From positions 162,259 through 198,156 of the forward strand of contig BFEA01000877.1 of NCBI GenBank assembly GCA_003427395.1: a stretch of DNA of 35,898 nt, given 5' to 3'. A program made the position numbers and the translations under genes. The notes under the pieces are model-generated. The model ran no database searches and was not told the DNA's origin. It was given only the letters and a program-made list of their open reading frames with translations. This document shows, one piece after another, positions 21,367-32,900 of this stretch; position 1 is the first letter of the stretch; every line of letters starts with the position of its first letter. This DNA comes from Chara braunii (lineage: Eukaryota > Streptophyta > Charophyceae > Charales > Characeae).

Positions 21367-22492
21367 CCAAGGAATATGAGTATGAGCGATATACACAAAA
21401 CCAAGTTGCGAAATCACACAGCTGTCCAAGTAGTCGTGTCTCAAGCAGAGAGTACAAATGCACCGAGAAACCATCCATATAGAGCAATACAATGAAGTAA
21501 TGAACCAATGTTCAAGCCCGTAGGCCATACCAGCACAGTATCCAAAGTCGCTCTGCCCTGTCTGGCGCCCAGTGCCCAGCCTGCTCTACTCGACTATTCT
21601 ACCTACAGCTTGTTCACGCAACAGGCTCACTTCGAGTCTCGAAGACCAATGTACATGACTGTCAACTCCATAGCCGGCCTCTCTTCATGTACCAGGTACG
21701 TATATCGTCACCCTCAATCAGACCTTGATTACCCCACACAGCGCCTCCTTCCCTGAAGACCACCAGATCACCCGCTGTACCCCCTGGCGCCCAGCAGCCC
21801 GGCTATGGCTGCCTGCAGCCCGCTGCCCTGCAGCGCCCCTCCTCACCTCTACGCGCCGCATCAGAGCCTTTGGCAGCAGCGCAGCATCAAGCGAGAGCGC
21901 AGCAGCAATTCCGCATTGCCAGCACTGGCCAGAACACCTGGCCTGGGCTGCCTCACTTCCTTTATCGAAGTGGCAGCCTCCTGGATGCTGCGTGTGGCCT
22001 GGCCTGGGCCCTTTACAGTTGGGCACGGCCTGAGTCTCCGGACTTGGGCAGTTTGCTGCATCTGTGCAGGGCTCCCAGGCAGGTGTGTCGGCAGTACCGC
22101 TTTTGCAAAGACCGGTGGCCTGCTTCTCCATGCATCGGCCCTGCTTCGTGTCTATGTGCCCAGGCGCAACTGTCAAGGCCTGGGCAAACTGTTTGGCGCA
22201 GCAATGTGAGGCTCACGCATCTACCCAACCAACTGGCGTGTTGCGAGAGCCTGAATACCCACTTATGGAAATGCCGAATTTTGCCTCTGACGAATATTCA
22301 GGCCCGCCTTCACTTAGGGCGGCACTNACTGGCGTGTTGCGAGAGCCTGAATACCCACTTATGGAAATGCCGAATTTTGCCTCTGACGAATATTCAGGCC
22401 CGCCTTCACTTAGGGCGGCACTTCGCTTGCTGGAGGCCTTAGCCCAGATCATGTCATATCTGATAGGACCCCTTGAGGGCTTGTTCCTCACA
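21367..22492 (-). repeat. 5' LTR of gypsy II
   Basis: On the minus strand it begins TGTGAGGAACAAG and ends CCTTGGA (the usual CA appears mutated). It aligns with 6143-7242. Its length of 1126 bp includes a 95-bp exact duplication around a single N (22232-22422); without it the LTR is about 1030 bp. CAAT at 22493-22496 abuts it. Confidence 0.88.
22232..22422. repeat. Exact 95-bp duplication flanking one N
   Basis: 22232-22326 and 22328-22422 are identical, and the base between them is N. The same 95 bp occurs once, identical, in the sister LTR (7079-7173). Perfect identity plus the N point to a contig join with unmerged overlap rather than biology. Confidence 0.85.
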
Positions 22493-22496
22493 CAAT
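22493..22496. repeat. Target site duplication of gypsy II, right
   Basis: CAAT beside the 5' LTR of copy II, matching 6139-6142. Confidence 0.75.
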
Positions 22497-23289
22497 CCCT
22501 TTTTTTTTGGGGGGGGGGAAGAGATTTCGACCATATGTACGCATGTCATCATTGGTGCATCCAGGGGTGTGCTAATCTTCTATCATGTACTGTTCTAGAT
22601 TTAACGGATGTCCCGAACGACTAGTATGACAGTCCTGTTCCAATTTTAATGGATGCCCCAAATAACCGGACTGAGTATGACAACCCTAGGCATGACTGCA
22701 CTAAAAACAACGTTCGGGAAGATCTCATCATAATAGCGTCAGAGAGCATCGTATCATACACTGACACATGCAGTCTTTCCTCCATGTGTCTGACCACAAC
22801 TGCAGGCAGTCCTGGATGACTACTTCCAGAAATCAATTCGATAAGGCCCAGTATGAATATAATAATATATTGTATGCCCTCATTCCCATTCCACAGTTCC
22901 AAATGACAAATGGATGAGCATGCAGAGCATGCCCATTGTTGCTATTGATAGCAAAAGCAAAAGACATGATTCATTCATTCCTATTTCTATTCTCATGTTC
23001 TATGTCTATTCTCATCGTCTATTCTATTTTCATTACATGCAGCGTCATGCAATGCATTTGAATTTTAAAGTTGTCAGTTGTCATTCTTATGGGACGCTAA
23101 TAACCACAGATGCTCCGTTCACCAACACAACTTCACAACTCAGTGGGTATTATTGCTCACACTCAGAACTTTTCGACCTGGATTTGCCTACGTATCTGGC
23201 CTGATACATCTACAACAGAGCTAAAAGTATCAGTATGACCTTATTTGAGCTATCCATGGGTAGAAACAGGGAGCGAAGCAATAGACAGC
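22497..23289. other. Non-coding stretch, no gene seen
   Basis: It includes a T-run and G-run (22499-22518) and a diverged tandem pair of about 45 bp (TTAACGGATGTCCCGAA... and TTAATGGATGCCCCAAA..., about 22600-22690). The rest is AT-rich sequence. A 96-codon ORF at 22914-23204 has no recognisable content. Confidence 0.5.
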
Positions 23290-24292
23290 TGCAAGGAAAA
23301 TGAACAGAAGCGAGATGACAATATTCAGATTGCACAATCATATTGAAAGCCAAATCGTAACACAGTGTTCAGAAAGCAGCATTGCACCAATATAACACCA
23401 ATGGAGAATCGTAGCACGGAAAGTCAATGTCAATGAGAGCTTGCTCGCGCCACCACCAACATATGTATCCAGTCTCTATCTCCCTATTGGGCGCTCGGCG
23501 CCCAGTCTACTCCCCACACAGCTACTCCTAGCCTACTAATTGACAATGCAACTGTTGACGTCAGCAGCACCCGAAGTACTTGAAGATGTCGCCCATGCAG
23601 AACCATCGCCAATACCAGGTATGTGCCCTCACATCATCATCATCATCATCCTTCTCTCTCTCCATTGACTCTCTCCCACGTCTTCCTTTGTTGTACACCC
23701 GAAGACCACCTCTGCGCCTCACTGTACATCCAAGCGCTGCCAGCTATGGAGGCTGGGCTATGGCGCTGCCTTCAGCAGCGCCCTGCTCCCTGCACGACCG
23801 CACGTGCCTGCACCTCGCCGCTCAGCGCTAGCAGCAGCCCACGAGCTTCAGCTCCAGCAGCGCTGCCGCCAGCATGCGAGTGCCCGAATGCCTGGCCAGG
23901 CAGCGAGCTCTTTCCTATATGGAAAGAGCCTGCCTCATTCGGCAGCCTGGCTGGAATGGCCTGGGCCCAGAAGCTTCCGGTAGGCCCCAGGATGCTGCGC
24001 CTCTGGTGCAGCTACTGGGCCTCATTCGGTTGGGCCTCCCAACTGTCTGTGTATGAGGCTGCGAATCTCGTCCAGGGCCTGTGCTTTCAGAAAGGCCTAG
24101 AAGGCCTGGGAATTTCCACGCTGCTCGGTCTGTGTTCCCTTCAACCAACTGGCGCAAGGAAACTGCCTGGACCCCAAATGCGAAATTGACAGCCAGGGGC
24201 CTCTCGTGATTTGTTAGGCCCGCCTTCACTTAGGGCGGGCACATTTGCTGCAGGGGGCCCCTTAGGCCTGCCGAGGACCCATATCCTCGCAC
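23290..24292 (-). repeat. Diverged solo LTR of the gypsy I/II family
   Basis: In minus orientation it starts GTGCGAGGATAT, right against the assembly gap, and ends CCTTGCA at 23290. The 1003-bp length fits the family. Shared blocks include CCGCCCTAAGTGAAGGCGGGCC, GCCAGTTGGTTG and GAAGCTTC(T/C). The end near TGCAAGGAA aligns with the other LTRs more weakly. No internal region adjoins it in the window, but the gap hides the side where one would begin or a target duplication would lie. Confidence 0.72.
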
Positions 24293-24305
24293 NNNNNNNN
24301 NNNNN
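24293..24305. other. Assembly gap (13 N)
   Basis: Run of N between the solo LTR and a 25-bp tandem array. True size unknown. Confidence 0.95.
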
Positions 24306-24885
24306 AGCCAATCCAAGCGCCTACCGACCGAGCCACTCCAAACACTTCCCACCAGGCCACTACAAACACCTACCGACCGAGTCACTCCAAGCACCTACCG
24401 ACCGAACTACTCCAAGCACCTATACCGATCGAGTCATCGACCGAGCCACTCCAAGCACCTATAGCAACCGAGCCACTCCAAGCACCTACCAACCGAGCTA
24501 CTCCAAGCACCTTCCCACCGAGCCACTCCAAGCACCTACAGACCGAGGACTCCAAGCACCTATACCGACCGAGGCACTCCAAGCACCTATACCGACCGAG
24601 TCCAAGGACCTGCCGACCGAGCCACTCCAAGCACCTACCGACCAAGCCACTCCAAGCACCTACCGACCGAGCCACTCAAAGCACCTATCGACCAAGCCAC
24701 TCCAAGCACCTACCCACCGATTCACTCCAAGCACCAACCGACCGAGCCACTCCAAGCATCTACCGGCCGAGCCACTGAAGCACCTACGGACCGAGCCTCT
24801 CGAAGCACCTACCGACCGAGCGACTCGAAGTCCTTACCGACCGAGCGGCCGAGCCACTGAAGCACCTACCGACCGAGCCGTGTAT
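24306..24885. repeat. 25-bp minisatellite, about 23 copies
   Basis: The unit is CCAAGCACCTACCGACC plus GAGCCACT, with 27-bp variants (CTATACCGACC) and shortened units. It is open in one frame and gives a K-H-L-P-T-E-P-L-Q-A-P-T-D-type repeat, but with no start context or neighbours to suggest a protein. It adjoins a gap, so copy number may be collapsed. Confidence 0.9.
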
Positions 24886-25535
24886 CTTTCCATATTCTAG
24901 CGGAAGATTCACTCTCCTTCTGCACATTTCGAGAGTAGTGCAGGGAGGCCCTACTAGATGATTTATGGACCTGACAGAGGGAAGATATTGCTGAGAGTGG
25001 GCAGCTAGATGCATAGCGTTGAGGTTTACCCGTTAAAGGTTTCTTCTGCCCCTTGGTTGGAGAAGAGGTATGGGTTGCAGCATGTGTTTGTACTTTGATC
25101 TTTATGTATATGGGACGCTGGACCCGTTATCCAGCACGTGCTGCTCCCCACGAATAGATGGAGTCACGAATTGGGAAAAAAGAAAAAGAAAAAAAAAAAG
25201 GCAGTAACTGTTTGGATTTTCTCTCTGCCAGCAGCACGAGAAACAGTCCCCACGCCCCCCCCCCAACCACCCCCGCCCGCTTGAGTCCCGACCATGTCTC
25301 CTGCCCACACTCGTGCCACCTTTGCCCACCTCCCTCCCTCCCTCCTTCCCTTTCTCCCTCTCTCCCTACGAACCTACCTGCCTGCCTCCCATCTCCACCC
25401 CCCACCCCCCAAACTCGTCAATCCAAAATAAAATACGACGGTAGCTTCCGATTTATTGCCCTGTCTGCGTTGGAGACCAGTCTAATATAGGTCCTTCGTT
25501 TTTTCTAATGTTTTTTTCCTCTTTTTTCTCCTTGC

Positions 25536-25568
<33 letters not shown>

Positions 25569-27170
25569 CTCATTTCTGAAAAGAAAAATATTTCCTTTTT
25601 GTACGTTTGAAATTTGAAACCCCTAAGAGCCCTAAGTAGTAAGCAGGCCTTGACTAGGCCAAGGAAGTACTGACCCTCTGACAATGTAGATTGAATCTGG
25701 CCGCAATTATCCTCAAATACGTTCACCAAAGTCCTAGTGCCAGCACTACGCTCTGAGGGCTGTTTCTGCTCTGCAGCTTCAGATTGGCTGCCTACTATAG
25801 TCTGACCAACTCCCTCTGTGTTCTCCTTCCTCCCCCCGCCCCCCGACCCCTTCTCCCCTCCTCTCCCCCCTTTCCGTTCACCATGTTGATTGGAAATAAA
25901 ACTGGACAGCCTTGTGGCTTTCTCCATTGCTATCAAGGGCACCTCCTCTACTGTGTGCGCCTTAGGAAGGCAGCTCCACAATCTTCACTGTTGATCACCA
26001 AGCAGTCCGCAGAAATGTACAAATGTGTCGTGTCCGCCATATCCATGCACAACTCTGTATGCAAAGCCTTTCCTGATTCCAGTAATGGGCCCTCTCCAGA
26101 CTCGTGATCGATCAGCAAGTCGATCCCTTGGTTTGAGTTGTTTACGGACGAGCAGCCAAAAGGAAATCCCAAGAACTCAAAAAAGTTTGGGCAAGTCCAT
26201 CCCTTGACAGGCACTACACCGATCACTATTTCGAAGCACTCCCAACATTGGCTGGGCGAAAACTGAGTTAAGGAGGAGAAGTGTAGGAGGAAGGGCCCCG
26301 TGCACTAGTGTCATCGTTATGCCTAATCATTTGATGCTGGAGAACCATCTCCTTACATTTAAACACACTGAGAAAACCACCCTTGCTCCCATGCCACGAC
26401 TGCACCCAGAGAGCGCTTGGGAGTTTGACAATACAGCATGCTGCATTCGTGCCTGGCTGACAAGTAAACGATCAGCTGAAATGCTGCTAGTCAGCTCATG
26501 CCTCAAGCACATGCCGGGGCGTCAGCATATACGACATCAGCAGCCAGGCTGGAAAAAAGAAAGCAAGCACTACTACTTGCCTAAATGGGAGAAACAAGCA
26601 GCTCACTTAGTCAATGCCAGCCAGGCTGAGACAATTATAAATCGACCTGTGAGGTGGAGCAGCAGCTGAAGAAGTTCAGCAAGTGCACGAGCAAGGTCCC
26701 ACTAACAAAGAAGAATTAGATCAAGTGCCTGAATCTGGACGGGTTTGAGGTAGAGATTCAGAAAGGCACATCAATAGTGATCTTCTTCATGTCAACACAA
26801 ACAAGTTCAGATTCAAGCCTTAAACCCAATCCTCTTCGCCAGTCGGAGCTCACCCCAGGTTACAGATAACAGATAACCTTCCATCCTCCTTTCTCAATAG
26901 AGTCAATACATAATTTATTATGACCAGACTTCCAGTTAGGTACACCCAATACATAGGTAAATAAATAGATAGATGATCCATGTTGCCAAAGCAAGGAAGA
27001 AAGGCACACTGGGCAATGTACGAGATGTAGACTACAGAATCCTACAATCATGTCATAATGTGCAGCCTATTCGCTCCTCTTTCCTTCATCCAATAAAAAC
27101 TGGTTGGACAGTCTACTCTACATATAGCATATTCATCACCCCTGGGCCTTGAGATCCCTCCCACCAGCTG
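24886..27170. other. Long stretch without a supportable gene
   Basis: It contains an A-rich tract (25180-25199), C/T-rich low complexity (25250-25410) and a 26-base A run (25541-25566) that could be a retroposon tail. A G-rich run on the minus strand lies near 25830-25870. A 92-codon minus ORF (26226-25948) has balanced composition, but I recognise nothing in it. No tRNA or rRNA is seen. Confidence 0.5.
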
Positions 27171-27177
27171 GGACCAA

Positions 27178-27735
27178 TCCCATTGCTGTGCAAAGTACCA
27201 AACCTAACAGCACAATGTTGGTGCTTATATTGTCCCGAGTACCGAGGTGGGAATAGATCAAGATCCACTTGGCACAAATCACATTGTGCCGAGTACCAAG
27301 GTGGGATGGATCACGGACCACTTGGGGACCAGTTCCCATTGTTCCAAGAACCAAGGTTGGATGGATCAAGGACCACTTGAGACCAATCCCATTGCCTGAA
27401 CCAACCCAAATGCACCCTGTCGGTGCTTCAAGTGTCCTGAGAACCTAGATGGGGGATCGATCTAGACCCGCTTGGACCAATCCAATAGTCCCAGCTACAG
27501 AAGGAGGATGGATCAAGGCCTAGTTGGGTCCAATCCCATTGCCCAAAGTACCAACCCAAATGCACCATGTTGGTGCTTCCAAATGTCCCAAGTTCTAAGG
27601 TGGGGGATGAACCAAGGCCCACTTGACCTACTTGGGACAAATCCCATTGTCCCAAGTACCGAGGTGGGGGATGGATCAAGGCCCACTTGGGGCAATGGGA
27701 CAAAGCCCATTGTCCCAAGTACCAACCCAAACGGA
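27178..27735. repeat. Composite minisatellite (about 54-bp and spacer units)
   Basis: The core unit reads CCCATTGTCCCAAGTACC, then a GAGGTGGGGGATGGATCAAGG stretch, then CCCACTTGGGACAAAT, repeated about eight times with drift. Between some copies lies a second unit, CCAACCCAAATGCACCATG followed by TTGGTGCTTC. This gives a higher-order pattern. ORFs on both strands (GTMGF-like, NPIVPSTE-like) come from the repeat. Confidence 0.8.
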
Positions 27736-28362
27736 TATACAAATATGAGCAGAAACACGCAATCTGGAACAAAACAGCCACTGCCTCTGGTTGCCTGCCT
27801 GCCTACCTCTGAGCAAGCAGCTGCATCCTGAGAAGAAAAACAAAGAAGAAGACGAAAGAAAAACGACGTGGAGTAGTTCAGTACTGTACAAATTATCAGC
27901 AGGGCTTATGACCATGCCGCAGCTGATAACAAGATGACAAGAGGAGGATGGCAAGCATTGGGGACTCGCAGGGGGGGGGGAAGAAAAAAAAATAAAAAAA
28001 AATAAATTGAATCATACTGAATTTTTGGCTATCAAAACGGAAAAGGAATAATTCCGCGAATTGTGTAATGTCCTTTGAATCCCAGCAAGCATCAATTTCT
28101 CAAAATGCCACTACAAGCAACTGCAGTGAAATAATTTCGCAGTTTGCAGCCAGAGCGTGCCAGTCAATCCCTCAAACCTTCGACATCCACTGGTCTCTGC
28201 CCAAAAGAATGTCACAGGAAAAAAAAAAAAAAAAGAATTAACGCACAAAAAAAGACTTGAAAGAGAAAATCAAGGTAAAAAATAAATAAAAAATAAACAA
28301 TCTCACTATCGAGAAAAGTCGAAACTCTCTTTCTTTCTCTCCTGAGAGGGAATTAAGTCCAA
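27736..28362. other. A-rich non-coding stretch
   Basis: Includes a G-run then A-rich tract (27970-28009), another A tract (28219-28234) and A-rich sequence to 28300. No gene recognised. Confidence 0.5.
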
Positions 28363-28506
28363 CCCAGCCCATGTGGCTGAATGGTACAGAGTTCCTACAA
28401 GCACGTAACTGTTAATAAACAGATCACGAGTCCAAACTTCAAACCCTGGAAGACTCCAACGAATAACGTTAAGAGCTACCCCTTGCGAGAAAAGAAACAA
28501 AAAAGA
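28363..28506 (+). mobile_element. tRNA-derived SINE-like unit 1
   Basis: It begins CCCAGCCCATGTGGCTGAATGG, carrying a pol III A-box-like word TGGCTGAATGG (28374-28384). AAACAGATCACGAGTCCAA follows at the B-box position, and an A-rich end lies at 28488-28506. It aligns with unit 2 about 500 bp away. A functional tRNA is excluded because no cloverleaf can be drawn. Confidence 0.5.
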
Positions 28507-28861
28507 ATTGCGAGTCAAAAATCTTCCATAGAATTTGAGCAACTGCGGTTCTTCTCCAGTGTTTGGTCCAGCAACAGAAGCATTCTACAGAGTCTCAGGA
28601 ACCAAACTCTTTGGCCTCTGCTACTGGCATACTTGCAGAGTTGCAGAGTGGCAGAGTTCAAGGATCTGAAACTATTTGCCGCAGAGTTAAAGGAATCCCT
28701 GCTCTCCTGGAGAGATAAGGATTTAACGCTTTTAATGGTTTTAAGTTAGTACTTTTTAAGACCTTGCCAGAGCAGGGTGTTTTGTTTCCTCTTTCGAAAA
28801 GAGAAAATAAAAGCAGTGGGCCGTGCAAAGTGCCTGGGATAAAAATGAAAACTGCCAATAT

Positions 28862-28998
28862 CCCAGCCGATGTGGCTGAATAGTGGACAGTACTACATGC
28901 ATAACGGTGGGCAAACAGATGCCGAGTTCAAGTTCTGATGGGATCGAATAAATATTAAATAGTATGGTATGCTATTCTGTGAAGAAAAAAAAAAAAAA
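28862..28998 (+). mobile_element. tRNA-derived SINE-like unit 2
   Basis: It begins CCCAGCCGATGTGGCTGAA (A-box-like at 28873). GAGTTCAAGTTCT lies at 28924-28936, close to the B-box consensus GGTTCRANNCC, and it ends in a 14-base A tail at 28985-28998. The shared head with unit 1, the pol III boxes and the A tail fit a short retroposon. Confidence 0.58.
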
Positions 28999-29097
28999 GC
29001 CACCAAACATGCTGCAACTGCCAATTGGTGAATGGCCCATATGGGATTCCCATCTTGTTCTGGCCATGTTGATAGCGCTGCACAATCAGTGTCTGCT

Positions 29098-29241
29098 AAG
29101 AGACAGAGACAGAGACAGAGACAGAGACAGCGACAGCGACAGAGACAGAGACAGAGACAGAGACAGAGACAAAGACAAAGACCGAGACAGAGACAGAGAC
29201 AGAGACAGAGACAGAGACAGAGACAGAGACAGAGACAGAGA
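29098..29241. repeat. (AGAGAC)n microsatellite
   Basis: About 24 hexanucleotide units with rare AGCGAC and AAAGAC variants. RDRDRD, RQRQRQ and SLSLSL ORFs here are artefacts. Confidence 0.95.
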
Positions 29242-29564
29242 GAATTCTAGCCATCCAATATGGCCATCCAATATGGCTTACTCCTCCTATGTGAGTTCAT
29301 AATGGATCAGACCAAGATTGAACCGGTGTGGAATGTGCTCTAAGGAACAGAAGCCTACTGCAGAAGACCCTGTACAGAACGTGAACGTTCTGAAGCGTGT
29401 CAGAAAAACTAGAAGTCCAATATAGATCCTACACAATTAGAACCTTTGCACAGAGCTTATGGGGCATTAGAAGTTTGAACTCACTGGCCAATAAAGAAAT
29501 CACTACAGGGAGAAGATTGAACTTGAGGGCCCTGATCACTCACCGAGCCCGTGCCAACTTCGCT

Positions 29565-29650
29565 TAGATGTGTGGGTCAGAACCTGGTGCAGGTAAGGGA
29601 GAGGAAGATGGAATGGAGGTCTGCGGTTCGATTCCTTCTCTCCTCCGAGT
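29565..29650 (+). other. Possible third tRNA-like promoter remnant
   Basis: GGTTCGATTCC at 29625-29635 is a perfect B-box word, and TGTGGGTCAGAACCTGG about 50 bp upstream resembles an A box. It shares little else with units 1 and 2, and no A tail follows directly. Chance is possible. Confidence 0.3.
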
Positions 29651-29907
29651 TGCAGCACTCAATTGCTTGGCAAGGTTATGTCTACGCTCCATCGGAGTAC
29701 ATTATTGCAACTTCTCCAGCAATCTTGGATTGGAATTCTGGAGGTAAAATGAATAGCGTGTATAAGCTGATTGATATAACAATATAAAAGTACAGCGTCG
29801 ATTGTTGTCTTCACCCCTTTGAAATGGTAAACCAAAAGTAAAAGGCTTTCAACTGCGTCATCGGGCAAATGGACTAAACTGGATATGTACAAGTTAACAG
29901 AAGGAGA

Positions 29908-32900
29908 TCATGCGACGTACGCATCATCTGCGCCCCTTGAAATTTTCCTTTTCCGCCCCAGAAACATCCCCGACAGACCACTGTAATTCTTCGTATGTTT
30001 CCTTGGCTGTTCTCTTGGCTGAACCTCCTCGTCATCGTCACTGTAAACCCCTGCCAATCGATGTCCAGGAGAGGCGGAATGTGACCTTATCCTGGAGGAA
30101 CCCGAAGGGCGCATCCGGGCATTACGGCACTTAACCCCTTTGGCCGTACGATCAGGGTACCTGCTGCCGGTAAGGGTAGCACCCCTGGCGGCCAGCTCCT
30201 CAGACGGAACACGCCTTGGGCGTATTGGATCATTGCGAATGTAGGCTACATACCTCTTGGTGAGAAAGGAGAGCTCCCCCTGCACATAGTCGAAGTGCCG
30301 CTGCGTGAGAAATGAGAGCTCGCGTTTCAGTGCTTCAATATCTTCCAGGCAGTGCTTCAGTGACTCCTGTTTATCAGCACATTCCCTGTGCAGCAAATCA
30401 CAACGGCCTTCAAGCCTTCTAATCTCCTCCAGTAACTTCGCGTTCTCCTCCATCGCTTCTGAGAGTGTCTGCTGCAGCTTCTTTTTCTCCTCGTCTGCTG
30501 TCTCTAGTTTCCGTCGCAAGGCCGTGTTTGTGTGTTCTTCTGAGTCACTCAAGTCGGGATCAAAATGAGACCAGCTCCGGACTTTCCTGTGCTTCAACTC
30601 CGTGGCTTCACCGATTGAGGATTCTAGCCTCTCTCTTATCCCAGTTAAAAAAGGCTGTAGCTGGGAAGGCGGCGGCTCTTGCTGTGTGATGGCAACCACC
30701 ATGGCACGGACCAATCTCCTCCTCTGTTCCTCCTCCTCCCACCTGTCTTCCCGTACAACCTCCCCTTTCTGCGTTGCTGTCATAATCCTTCGCACATGAT
30801 CCTTCACCATTTTCACAACCTTCTGGCTCAGAAACTTCACAGGCTGCTCCGGAGAATCGCCACCCGCGTCCTGAACATCGGCAGAGATGTTCCTGAGATG
30901 TGCCCTCTCGTGCTTTGACAGTTTCTCTGCATCCGATCTCCCTGCCTCTTCAATCTCGTCCTTGAAATGGAGGGTCAGCACATGTGCTGCCCAGTCAGCT
31001 ATGCGCCCGAACTCGTCAGGGGTGTCTGCCCACTTGGAGATCCTTTTAATAATCTTCATGACTGCTTGTGTCCCGATTGTTGCTCCCAGCATCTGTATGA
31101 ACGTGGCCAGCGGGTTACCGACAATAGGTACAAACTCTGCTGCACCTGCAAGAAGTTCAGTTGCCATGGTATACTTTGCAAGAGGTGGAACAAACCCTCC
31201 ATCGGCCGCCTTTGCGCTTATGAAGTATTCCATCAACTCACGCTGGATGCCTTTGTAGTACTGCCCAAGATAGAGTGCCTGTCGAAGTCCATCCCGCACT
31301 TTGTCCTCTCGTTCCTTCTGCAGCAAGTTTTGTGTCAGCTTCTCCAGCACCCTCCACTGCTCGCCATCCAATCGAAGGCTTCTCACTCTTTCGTCCACTC
31401 TTTCGTCACTTACCCTCGACAACTGACTTAGAAACTCATTCTTGGTCAACAGCTCCTTTGCAAGGTCCTTGAGCACAGACATAGCCATCTGCAGTTGAGA
31501 ACCGTCCTCGTGTTCCAGATCCTCACCAGCTGAGCCGTATTCAGATGCATCATCATCAGCACTTCTATGAAGCCCAAGCCCTTCTTCGCGTGACAGTGAT
31601 GCCGTCCCCGTACCTGCTATCCTCTCCGTGGTGCCACAATCTTTCCTCATTGACTGCCTTTCCAGCAGTTTTACATCACAGGCTATGACTCCCCTGTCCT
31701 CCTGCGACCTGTTTGGATTACCGAAAAAGCCAAACCCAGCTCGATCAAACCACTTCGATGACTTTGCATCACTTCCCTGCTCCTGATGGATCACGGCCTT
31801 CCCCAACAGCGTTTCCCAATTCGGGACGGGTTGCGAAAAGGTTTCTCCAAGTTTCAACCAGTATCGCTCCATGCTCTTTGTCTGTGGAACTCCTCTTCCT
31901 AGTGCGAAACACAGAGCAATGTTGTACTGCAAACAGCCCTCTTGACAGGCTAGTAAGTCGCTGCTGAGGATTTCCTCCATCCAATGGACGGTGCTCCATG
32001 CCGAGCCCCCTTTGGCACTCGGCTCAGAAGCATTGACACATTGAAGCAGCCCCTCCCATGCCTTGGAAAAACAAATCAAGCCCTTTGCCTCATCTTGCAC
32101 TTCTCCAAATCCGTTCATGTAAGCATATCCTGCTTCAAAGTGCCTTCCCTCCTTGATCAGGTTTTCTAGACCTTTCTCGCTATAGTGGCCCCACTTCCAT
32201 GGCCCGTATGACTTCAGATATTGCTTCGGCAGTGTCGTAAGTGCTGGCAACTTCAGCGATAAAATCGCTAGCAAACAACCCTGGGATGCAGCTTTCTCCA
32301 ACCAGTCCTGAGCAGGAGACATGCACATCCCCTCTGCCCCCATTGATGCAAGCAGGAACTGCGCCTCTGGATGGCCAGCCTCAGCTCCCTTTTCAAAGTA
32401 TTTAAGGGCCGCCTCCTTCGGATTCATGTCGTCATTGGCAGTGGCAAAGCGAGGGTCAAGGTAGTAGAGCCCCAGCTTGAAGAACGCTGCTGGGTTCCCA
32501 GACTCTGATGCTCGCTCGTACCACATGCGGGCCTCTTTATCTGACCTCTCTTTCCCCCCTCTCCCATACTCGCAAAACCGTCCCAGATGGTACATTGCCA
32601 CATGATCGCCTTTACTGGCCGCAATCTCGTAGAACTTCAAGGCCTGTTCCGGGTCCCTTCGCCTTCCCTTGCCAAGGTCACAGCATCTTGCCAGATTGCA
32701 TAGTGCCTCCGTTGTCTGCCCCCTCGTCAGAAAAGACAACGCATGGCAAACTCCTTGATTGCTCTTCTCCTCCTCTTCTGAACTGGATGACCACTCTAGA
32801 GCCAGTATATACAACTTCGCTGCTGCCTCCTTGTTTGATTGGATGCCGATACCCCCTTCAAAGCACTGCCCTACCAAACCAAGCTGCTCTGCCAGTGACT

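Larger units (their letters stand above)
6143..22492 (-). mobile_element. Ty3/gypsy copy II with nested copy III
   Basis: In minus orientation the order is: 5' LTR (21367-22492), degenerate PBS (21351-21361), leader (20146-21350), nested copy III (12841-20145), rest of leader, gag, protease, RT, RNase H, integrase, chromodomain-like tail, polypurine tract and 3' LTR (6143-7242). Both outer edges carry CAAT. Subtracting the insertion gives an original element of about 9.0 kb. Coding parts have stops and shifts throughout, so the copy is old and inactive. Confidence 0.88.

Noticed and set aside
22064-22624. 186-codon plus ORF in the copy II LTR
   Set aside because: It lies within LTR sequence, includes the N and the duplicated 95 bp, and reads antisense to the element.
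24306-24885. Regular 25-bp repeats as a CRISPR array
   Set aside because: No unique spacers between repeats, no cas genes, eukaryotic context; it is a minisatellite.
25948-26226. 92-codon minus ORF as a gene
   Set aside because: Balanced composition but no recognisable motif, no conserved neighbour and no start or splice evidence.
28964-29302. RDRDRD-rich ORF resembling an SR-type splicing factor
   Set aside because: Direct translation of the AGAGAC hexanucleotide array; no other domain.
29908-31472. Plus-strand ORFs of 65-154 codons
   Set aside because: Antisense shadows of the Sel1 gene with Ser/Cys/Leu-rich composition.
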